Below, in pieces: positions 1 through 5,110 of a stretch of 9,568 bases of DNA. Each line of letters begins with the position of its first letter. Positions within the stretch are counted from its first letter, which is position 1. Made by a program: the position numbers and the translations under genes. Below the pieces are notes generated by a model. That model did no database searches. It was not told the origin of the DNA and saw only the letters and a program-made list of their open reading frames with translations. Source of the DNA: Bacteroidales bacterium UBA1754. GTDB lineage: Bacteria > Bacteroidota > Bacteroidia > Bacteroidales > Paludibacteraceae. Location of the stretch: contig DCHK01000063.1 of NCBI GenBank assembly GCA_002315615.1, positions 1 through 9,568 on the forward strand, in the 5' to 3' direction.

Positions 1-487
1 ATTATTAAACTTAATAACCTGACAACATTCTTTACTAAATGTATAAACATCAGGGAAGGTAACTTGATTTACTAATGTTCCATCGTCTGAAATCACCTTA
101 AATCCAGTATATTCAATATTGTACCCCATTTTATCTCCAATTCCAACAATAAATTCGTATTTTTCATCAGAATTAAAAAGAGTTTGAGTAATATCACAAT
201 TAGCTTCTGCATACCCATTTAAATCATAATCCATATAAGTAATCCAATCAAATGTTTTTTCTGGTTCAAGAAATTGTATTGTTTTTGCAAGTTGAAAATC
301 ATTCGAATACAATCGAATAGACGTTGTAGGATAATTTGCATCAAGCGCATACAATCTAGTTGAACCCTCATTAACAAATTCTTTTGGAATAGCACGAAGA
401 TCATTGTCTAATGTTGCCACGTGTTTTTGTGCAAAAATGCCTATTGAGCAAAATAAGCAAACTGTAAAAAAATATAGTTTTTTTCAT
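1..487 (-). CDS. Secreted protein of unknown function, partial, with a frameshift after the start codon
   Basis: I do not recognise the family. The minus-strand frame read from 483 down to the window edge is open for 161 codons and begins KKLYFFTVCLFCSIGIFAQ, a good signal peptide (lysines, hydrophobic core, cleavage after FA or FAQ). The mature part is rich in Asp, Tyr and Asn with short beta-like segments (TQTLFNSDEKYEFIV, TGFKVISDDGTL), resembling extracellular Bacteroidota proteins; a C-terminal sorting domain would lie outside the window. The only plausible ATG (487-485), after an AGGGTAGG-like stretch, is one base out of frame: an A7 run follows it, and A6 would give M-K-K-L-Y. In the signal-peptide frame the codon before Lys-Lys is TGA, so no upstream start exists. 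The gene is either a sequencing or slippage product, phase-variable, or recently broken. The coding frame itself is convincing; the function is unknown. Confidence 0.6.
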
Positions 488-554
488 ATTTTCCTACCCT
501 AATTCGTGTCGGGCGCAACATCTTTTTTAACCTTGTTCTCCAAACGGGTAAGTA

Positions 555-562
555 CAAAAATA
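555..562 (-). promoter_or_regulatory. -7 element of a Bacteroidota promoter for the secreted protein gene
   Basis: The minus strand reads TATTTTTG, an exact match to the TAnnTTTG -7 consensus of the Bacteroidota primary sigma factor. It lies directly after the U-tract of the upstream hairpin and would start transcription about 60 nt before the ATG at 487. No TTG is present at the -33 spacing, so it may be weak or only partly independent of the upstream transcript. Confidence 0.4.
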
Positions 563-600
563 AAAAAGCGTGGAGAACTTTACATATTGCTCAGTTCCAC
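563..600 (-). terminator. Terminator-like hairpin at the end of the candidate RNA
   Basis: On the minus strand GTGGAACT (600-593) pairs with AGTTC-U-CCAC (579-570, one bulged U), followed by GC and six U residues. The 3' arm shares bases 570-573 with the alternative closing helix GCGTGG/CCACGC (661-656 with 573-568), so the two structures cannot form together, as in a terminator/antiterminator pair. Confidence 0.5.
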
Positions 601-678
601 ACCTCTCAAGGCTCTCGCATTGCCCTCATAGTCATAGAATGAGCAACGCAGAGTCCCACGCCTTATGTACACCTCCAT
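580..678 (-). CDS. Possible 32-residue peptide inside the candidate RNA
   Basis: An ATG-initiated frame of 32 codons plus TAA runs through the long hairpin of the candidate RNA. The product would begin MEVYIRRG and end GVELSNM; it is polar, with no membrane segment or signal peptide. There is no clear ribosome binding site. The stop codon sits in the loop of the terminator-like hairpin, so a ribosome ending there would cover the 5' arm (600-593) and could prevent termination, the arrangement of a leader-peptide attenuator. It may equally be a chance frame through structured RNA. I do not recognise the peptide. Confidence 0.2.
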   Translation of the reverse strand: MEVYIRRGTLRCSFYDYEGNARALRGVELSNM

Positions 679-862
679 ACCTGTTGTAAAAGCACAACCG
701 AATACGTGTGAATATACATAACCATGAAACATCTACCGTTGCTTTGCTTCTGACTATGATTACGAACTTTGCGAGAATTCTGAGAAGTCAAAACCAAAGC
801 GCAAGTAAACGCCTTCGTAATAACATGTTACTTAATGACACACAATGCAACATTAAGCGATT

Positions 863-892
863 CAAAGATAAAAAATTATTTTTAGAATACAA
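863..892 (-). promoter_or_regulatory. Consensus Bacteroidota promoter for the candidate RNA
   Basis: The minus strand carries TTG (892-890), a 19-base spacer and TATCTTTG (870-863), matching the -33 / TAnnTTTG architecture of Bacteroidota promoters. The predicted start, about 7 nt downstream, falls at the 5' hairpin of the candidate RNA. It points away from topB. Confidence 0.55.
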
Positions 893-988
893 TTATACAT
901 AAAGATTTTTCAAAAAAAGCATTTCGTCTCAACTGCATTTTTTTATAAACATAAAATTACAATTCCTTTAATTTCTACCACATTTTCA

Positions 989-996
989 TACCTTTG
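989..996 (+). promoter_or_regulatory. -7 promoter element of topB
   Basis: TACCTTTG matches the TAnnTTTG consensus exactly and lies 24 nt before the topB ATG, giving a leader of roughly 15-20 nt. The -33 region has only a T-rich stretch without TTG. The 86 bases before it (903-988) are AT-rich and hold nothing else I can identify. Confidence 0.5.
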
Positions 997-1019
997 CATA
1001 ACAATCTATCAAAAGCAAT

Positions 1020-2999
1020 ATGAAAGTCTGCATAGCCGAAAAACCAAGCGTAGCACGCGAAATAGCCGAAATTTTGGGAGCAAAAACAAAAAGAGACGGA
1101 TATATCGAAGGCAATGGTTATTGCGTAACGTGGACTTTCGGTCACCTCTGCACACTGAAAGAGCCACACGAATATCACAATGAGTGGAAAAGTTGGAACA
1201 TTCGCTATCTGCCAATGATTCCTGAACGATTCGGCATAAAACTCATTGAGAACGATGGCATACAAAAACAATTCAAAATAATAGAGTCGCTCATCAGCAA
1301 AGCAGATGAAGTAATAAACTGCGGCGATGCTGGGCAAGAAGGAGAATTGATACAACGCTGGGTGATGCAAAAAGCAAATTGCAAATGTCCCGTACAACGC
1401 CTTTGGATATCTTCGTTGACCGAAGAATCTATTCGCGAAGGATTTCAGCAATTGAAAGACCAAAAGGAATTTCAGCACCTATATGAAGCAGGACTGGCAC
1501 GTGCCGTAGGCGATTGGTTGCTTGGTATGAATGCCACGCGTATGTACACGCTTAAATATGGGCAAAACAAACAAGTTTTATCAATCGGTCGTGTACAAAC
1601 GCCTACTTTGGCACTGATTGTAAACCGACAACTTGAAATTGAAAATTTCAAACCAGAGCCATATTGGGAACTGAAAACGAAATACAGAGATGTAATTTTT
1701 TCTGCTACAAAAGGCAAATTCACCAATAAAGAAGAAGGACTTGCGGCACTCGAAAGTGTAAAAAATGCCGATTTCATCGTAACAAATGTTACCGAGAAGA
1801 AAGGAACGGAATCTGCTCCAAAACTTTTCGACCTTACTTCGCTGCAAGTGGAATGCAACAAGAAATTCTCGTACTCTGCCGACGATACGCTGAAAACCAT
1901 TCAGTCGCTCTACGAAAAAAAAGTTACGACATATCCGCGTGTAGATACCACATTTTTGAGTGATGACATTTACCCAAAAATCCCAAACATACTGAAAGGG
2001 ATGAAAATGTACGCCACGCTGACAGAACCATTATTACTAACAAAAATACCAAAGTCGAAAAAGGTTTTTGACAACTCGAAAGTAACCGACCACCACGCCA
2101 TAATTCCTACGGGCGTAAATCCTGGTGCATTGTCTGAAATGGAACGAAAAGTGTACGACCTTGTAGCACGTCGTTTCATTGCCAATTTCTATCCAGAATG
2201 TAAAATATCCACCACCACAGTTTTAGGCAAAGCCGAAAAAGTAGAATTCAAAGTGAGCGGAAAAACTATTCTCGAACCAGGTTGGCGCATAGTTTTCGAC
2301 AAAATACAAGAAGAAAAAGAAGACGCAAACGAAACTGATGAAGAACGCGTATTGCCAAAATTCACCGAAGGCGAAAGCGGTCCACACACGCCAGAATTGG
2401 CAGAAAAAATGACCACTCCACCCAAGCCATACACCGAAGCCACTCTACTGCGAGCAATGGAAACCGCAGGAAAATTGGTAGAGAACGAAGATTTGCGCGA
2501 TGCGATGAAAGAAAATGGCATTGGACGTCCGTCAACTCGTGCTGCCATCATCGAAACCTTATTCAAACGGCAATATATTCGCAAAGAAAAGAAAAATCTT
2601 ATAGCCACCTCAACGGGCGTAGATTTGATAAAAACCATCAACGAAGAACTGCTAAAATCGGCAGAACTCACTGGACGATGGGAGAAAAAACTACGCGAAA
2701 TAGAAAAAGGTTCGTATTCCGTGATGGACTTTATCGGCGAACTAAAAACGATGGTTACCGAAGTGATACAAAACGTAAAATCCGACAATTCATCGAAGAA
2801 AATAAGCATTCAAACCTCGCTCGGTAAGGAATTGGAAAACGAAGCAAAAAAACGACAACGCGCCAAAAAAGAAGCCGAACCTGTAGTGGGACACGCCTGC
2901 CCTAAATGTGGCAAAGGCATTATTATAAAAGGCAAAACAGCATACGGTTGCTCCAAGTGGAAAGATGGTTGCGATTGGCGTTGGACATTCAAAAAATAA
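1020..2999 (+). CDS. topB: DNA topoisomerase III (type IA)
   Basis: Type IA topoisomerase that cuts one DNA strand through a 5'-phosphotyrosine link, passes a strand and reseals; in the family it decatenates replication and recombination intermediates. The 659 residues show the full domain order: TOPRIM (about 1-140) with EKPSVAREI (Glu7) and DAGQEGE (Asp103, Glu107, Glu109); GRVQTPTLALIVNR (190-203); the catalytic site TTYPRVDT with Tyr305; HHAIIPTG (358-365); GIGRPSTRAAIIETL (500-514); and one C-terminal C4 zinc ribbon (Cys627, 630, 644, 651). The middle acidic residue of the TOPRIM triad is Gly105 instead of Asp, so the motif reads DxG. The ATG is the first possible start and has no Shine-Dalgarno sequence, as is common in this phylum. 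It appears to be a single-gene transcript ending in the hairpin before aroK. Intact; identification is firm. Confidence 0.96.
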   Translation: MKVCIAEKPSVAREIAEILGAKTKRDGYIEGNGYCVTWTFGHLCTLKEPHEYHNEWKSWNIRYLPMIPERFGIKLIENDGIQKQFKIIESLISKADEVINCGDAGQEGELIQRWVMQKANCKCPVQRLWISSLTEESIREGFQQLKDQKEFQHLYEAGLARAVGDWLLGMNATRMYTLKYGQNKQVLSIGRVQTPTLALIVNRQLEIENFKPEPYWELKTKYRDVIFSATKGKFTNKEEGLAALESVKNADFIVTNVTEKKGTESAPKLFDLTSLQVECNKKFSYSADDTLKTIQSLYEKKVTTYPRVDTTFLSDDIYPKIPNILKGMKMYATLTEPLLLTKIPKSKKVFDNSKVTDHHAIIPTGVNPGALSEMERKVYDLVARRFIANFYPECKISTTTVLGKAEKVEFKVSGKTILEPGWRIVFDKIQEEKEDANETDEERVLPKFTEGESGPHTPELAEKMTTPPKPYTEATLLRAMETAGKLVENEDLRDAMKENGIGRPSTRAAIIETLFKRQYIRKEKKNLIATSTGVDLIKTINEELLKSAELTGRWEKKLREIEKGSYSVMDFIGELKTMVTEVIQNVKSDNSSKKISIQTSLGKELENEAKKRQRAKKEAEPVVGHACPKCGKGIIIKGKTAYGCSKWKDGCDWRWTFKK

Positions 3000-3017
3000 T
3001 CAATTATGTATTTTTCA

Positions 3018-3053
3018 TTATGCAATTTTCATAATGAATTTTGCATAATTTTT
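3018..3053 (+). terminator. Near-palindromic terminator between topB and aroK
   Basis: A 31-base imperfect palindrome centred on 3033: TTATGCAA (3018-3025) pairs with TTGCATAA (3041-3048) and inner TTCAT with ATGAA, followed by five T residues. It also contains overlapping CATTATG/CATAATG arms. The stem is AT-rich, so termination may be weak. GAATTTTG (3036-3043), one base off the -7 consensus, lies within it and could be the aroK promoter, in which case the palindrome might be an operator instead. Confidence 0.5.
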
Positions 3054-3076
3054 CTAAACAGAATAGGCGTATAATT

Positions 3077-3583
3077 ATGAAACGCATCTTTTTCATTGGA
3101 TATATGGGTAGTGGTAAAACATCTTACGGCAAAGTCGTGGCGGAGCGACTTGGATTGTCGTTTGTAGATTTGGACATTTACATTGAAAGTAAATTTTTCA
3201 AAAGCATTTCCACTATTTTTTCCGAAAAAGGCGAAGAAGAATTTCGCAAAATTGAGCAACGAATGTTGCACGAAGTGGCGATGTTCGAAAATGTACTGAT
3301 TGCTTGTGGTGGAGGCACTCCTTGCTTTTTCGATAATTTAGAATTTATGAACGCCGAAGGCACTACCGTTTACCTAAAATCATCGCCTGCATTTCTTGCC
3401 AACACACTGAAAAATGCACGACAAAACCGTCCGTTGCTACGCGACAAAACGCCACAAGAACTGCAACAATACATCAGCGAAAACCTTGCCAAACGCGAAC
3501 CATACTACGCACAAGCAAAAATTACCATCGACTGCGATGACGAACCCGAAAATGTAATTGAAAAACTTTTGCAAAATTGCTGA
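3077..3583 (+). CDS. aroK: Shikimate kinase
   Basis: Phosphorylates the 3-hydroxyl of shikimate with ATP, the fifth step of the chorismate pathway to aromatic amino acids, in the cytoplasm. From the chosen start the protein is 168 residues, the usual length. Visible motifs are the Walker A GYMGSGKT (8-15), VDLD (Asp31, Asp33), the shikimate-binding Arg57 in FRKIE, the CGGGTP loop (77-82), the lid arginine in QNRPLL (Arg118) and REPYY (140-144). An ATG 36 bases earlier (3041) lies inside the terminator palindrome and would add 12 non-conserved residues, so MKRIFFIGYMG is preferred. It is 77 bases after topB with a terminator-like palindrome between, so it is probably transcribed separately. 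Residues and length are intact. Confidence 0.95.
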   Translation: MKRIFFIGYMGSGKTSYGKVVAERLGLSFVDLDIYIESKFFKSISTIFSEKGEEEFRKIEQRMLHEVAMFENVLIACGGGTPCFFDNLEFMNAEGTTVYLKSSPAFLANTLKNARQNRPLLRDKTPQELQQYISENLAKREPYYAQAKITIDCDDEPENVIEKLLQNC

Positions 3584-3601
3584 AAAGCAAAAAAATACCA
3601 A

Positions 3602-3700
3602 TTTGTATATTACAATATACATTTTTCAATACTTTTTGTATATCATAATATACATTTTTGAGTGGATTTTGTATATTGTGATATATTTTTGTATTTTTGT
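3602..3700 (+). repeat. Three tandem 33-bp repeats with palindromic cores, upstream of the AAA ATPase
   Basis: Three units start at 3602, 3635 and 3668. Each begins TTTGTATAT and contains a 16-base dyad: GTATATTACAATATAC (3605-3620), GTATATCATAATATAC (3638-3653) and GTATATTGTGATATAT (3671-3686). The dyad starts are exactly 33 bp apart, about three helical turns, so bound proteins would sit on nearly the same face of the DNA. The first core has perfect 7-bp arms; the third has one arm mismatch and lies inside the promoter spacer. Likely operators for a dimeric regulator. In RNA the first two, each followed by T5, could also weakly terminate aroK transcripts. Confidence 0.75.
3669..3699 (+). 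promoter_or_regulatory. Promoter of the AAA ATPase gene
   Basis: TTG (3669-3671), a 20-base spacer and TATTTTTG (3692-3699) fit the Bacteroidota -33/-7 pattern; a second TATTTTTG overlaps upstream at 3684-3691. The expected start is near 3706, about a dozen bases before the ATG. The third palindrome of the repeat array fills the spacer, so a protein bound there would block RNA polymerase. Confidence 0.55.
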
Positions 3701-3717
3701 AAGCAAACAAAAACGAT

Positions 3718-4917
3718 ATGGAAAATCTATTTCAAAAACAAGAACGGTTATTGAATAACACATCTTTGGATTTTGTGCGGAATATTATGGACAATATCCA
3801 TTGGGAGTTACCCCTTATTTCTATAAGGGGCTCGAGGGGTGTTGGGAAAACCACACTAATGTTGCAATATATTAAACAACATTATCCTGCAGGAAGCAAA
3901 GAAGCCCTATATTGCACTTTAGATAGCATATACTTCAGCACACACTCTTTGCTCGAATTGGCAGAACACTTTTATTTACAAGGAGGCAAAAGACTTTTTC
4001 TTGATGAAGTACACAAATATCCAACTTGGAGCAAAGAGATAAAAGAAATTACTGATTTATACCCACAATTAAATATTGTTATTAGTGGATCATCCTTACT
4101 GAACATTTTGAATGCCGATGCCGATCTCTCTCGGAGATGTATGCCATATACAATGCCAGGACTATCGTTTAGAGAATATTTAAAATTCTACGAAAAAATC
4201 GACTTGCCTTCTTTTACCCTAAAAGAAGTATTAGAAAATCCCTCAGAAATCTGCAGTAAAGTGAATGCCGTCTGCCGACCCGTAGGTTTATTCTCAGAAT
4301 ATCTAAAAGCGGGATACTATCCTTTTTACAATGGGAACAAAGAAGATTATTACATTTTGATAGAAAATGTGGTAAACCTAATTTTGGAACAAGAAATGCC
4401 ATTACTCTGCAACGTTGAACCTGCATACGTGAGAAAATTAAAAGCATTGCTTGAAATAATTTCACACTCTGTACCATACGAAGTGGACATTACAAAATTA
4501 GCAACTTCTATCGGAATTTCAAGACTATCAATACTCTCATACTTGCATAGTTTAGGGAAAGCAGAAATTCTTTCATTATTGTATTCTGATAATAAATCAG
4601 TAAAAAAAACGCAAAAACCAGATAAAATTTATATCCAAAATCCAAACATTTTATATGCACTGGCAACAAATAGTGTGGAAATTGGAACTGCAAGAGAAAC
4701 CTTTATAGTAAATCAATTATCATACAAACATACAGTGGAATACAGCAAAAAACAAGGCGATTTTTTTGTTGACGGCAAATACATTTTTGAAGTAGGAGGT
4801 GCAGATAAAAATTTCAAGCAAATTGCCAATTTGGAAAACTCATATATTTTGGCAGATGGTATAGAATTTGCTTCGGGAAACAAATTACCAATTTGGTTAA
4901 TTGGATTGCTTTATTGA
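3718..4917 (+). CDS. AAA ATPase of the AAA_14 / DUF4143 type
   Basis: A stand-alone ATPase of 399 residues; members of this family are widespread and mostly uncharacterised. Visible order: N-terminal helix, Walker A GSRGVGKTT (38-46, Lys44), Walker B KRLFLDEVHKYP (Asp96, Glu97), sensor-like VISGSSLL (121-128), a SRRC.PY.MPGLSFREYL segment (138-155) typical of the family, a probable winged helix (about 250-290, with ITKLATSIGISRLSILSYL) and a C-terminal part resembling the restriction-endonuclease-like fold of DUF4143 (ETFIVNQL, GDFFVDGKYIFEVGG). The expected E-x-K there reads EVGG with the next Lys at 364, so nuclease activity is doubtful. Arginine codons are unlike its neighbours: none of 12 is CGT or CGC. 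It follows the 33-bp repeat array and is separate from both flanking housekeeping genes. The family assignment is good; the function is unknown, possibly an accessory or defence-like role by inference only. Confidence 0.88.
   Translation: MENLFQKQERLLNNTSLDFVRNIMDNIHWELPLISIRGSRGVGKTTLMLQYIKQHYPAGSKEALYCTLDSIYFSTHSLLELAEHFYLQGGKRLFLDEVHKYPTWSKEIKEITDLYPQLNIVISGSSLLNILNADADLSRRCMPYTMPGLSFREYLKFYEKIDLPSFTLKEVLENPSEICSKVNAVCRPVGLFSEYLKAGYYPFYNGNKEDYYILIENVVNLILEQEMPLLCNVEPAYVRKLKALLEIISHSVPYEVDITKLATSIGISRLSILSYLHSLGKAEILSLLYSDNKSVKKTQKPDKIYIQNPNILYALATNSVEIGTARETFIVNQLSYKHTVEYSKKQGDFFVDGKYIFEVGGADKNFKQIANLENSYILADGIEFASGNKLPIWLIGLLY
3811..3830 (+). other. Perfect 8-bp hairpin inside the ATPase coding region
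   Basis: CCCCTTAT-TTCT-ATAAGGGG forms a perfect stem with a four-base loop, just before the Walker A codons and about 93 nt after the start codon. It uses CCC and AGG codons, uncommon in this window, and no T-run follows, so it is not a terminator. It could slow translation or be an RNA binding site, or be chance. Confidence 0.4.
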
Positions 4918-5050
4918 CAATTTAAAACTTTTTATATGTATTTTATTTCATTTTAATAGCAAATAAGTTAATTTTCGTTTTATTTTGTTATAAATAAAAA
5001 TCTTTCGCTTTATTTATCAAAAAGTTAAATGATTATTGAGTAAAAAAAAT

Positions 5051-5058
5051 GAACTTTG
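5051..5058 (+). promoter_or_regulatory. Possible -7 element of gdhA
   Basis: GAACTTTG matches TAnnTTTG at all but the first base and would give a leader of about 45 nt. No good -33 TTG is found at the right spacing. The 193 bases between the ATPase gene and gdhA are very AT-rich, with no convincing terminator and no ORF; the leader includes the 10-base palindrome AATTTAAATT. Confidence 0.3.
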
Positions 5059-5110
5059 TATGCTCTAAAAAAGCAACATCGAATTAGTAATTTAAATTAA
5101 TCATAAAAAA

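Larger units (their letters stand above)
561..857 (-). ncRNA. Candidate structured RNA (about 297 nt) with its own promoter and terminator
   Basis: No known RNA family was recognised; this is a de novo call. In transcript order the minus strand holds: a 5' hairpin CTTAATG/CATTAAG (857-851 with 837-831); a perfect TTACGAA/TTCGTAA helix (820-814 with 766-760) enclosing a CGCAAG/CTTTGCG helix with one bulge; GTTGT/ACAAC (698-694 with 687-683); a long hairpin CTCT-GCGTTGC-TCAT pairing with ATGA-GCAATGC-AGAG (653-639 with 629-612, one G-U pair); and a closing GCGTGG/CCACGC helix (661-656 with 573-568). It ends in a hairpin plus U-tract. A consensus promoter stands just upstream, with its predicted start at the first hairpin. 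It could be an independent small RNA, a long regulatory leader of the secreted protein gene, or a copy of a dispersed repeat. Two shadow ORFs (minus 678-580; plus 708-902, GTG start) overlap it. Confidence 0.5.

Noticed and set aside
219..404. Minus-strand 61-residue ORF inside the first gene
   Set aside because: It is in another frame from the signal-peptide-containing frame, which is open over the whole 1-483 stretch and has far more natural composition.
708..902. Plus-strand 64-residue ORF (GTG start) in the gap before topB
   Set aside because: Its start is a GTG without a ribosome binding site, it lies over the helices of the candidate minus-strand RNA and runs across that RNA's promoter, and the product has no recognisable feature. 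It is more likely a shadow of the structured element, although it may look conserved if the element is repeated.
975..1478. 167-residue minus-strand ORF opposite the start of topB
   Set aside because: Antisense shadow of the conserved TOPRIM region, rich in Phe, Tyr and Cys as expected from reversed Lys/Glu codons.
3041..3076. N-terminal extension of shikimate kinase from the upstream ATG
   Set aside because: It starts inside the terminator palindrome and adds 12 residues before the conserved MKRIFFIGYMG start; family length and motif spacing fit the downstream ATG.
3602..3700. The 33-bp repeats as a short CRISPR array
   Set aside because: The units are tandem with no unique spacers, the variation lies within each unit, they are almost pure AT palindromes placed on a promoter, and no cas gene is present.
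3522..3710. Minus-strand ORF with an 11-residue repeating pattern
   Set aside because: The peptide repeat is only the translation of the 33-bp DNA repeat array (33 bp = 11 codons) and continues into the antisense of aroK.
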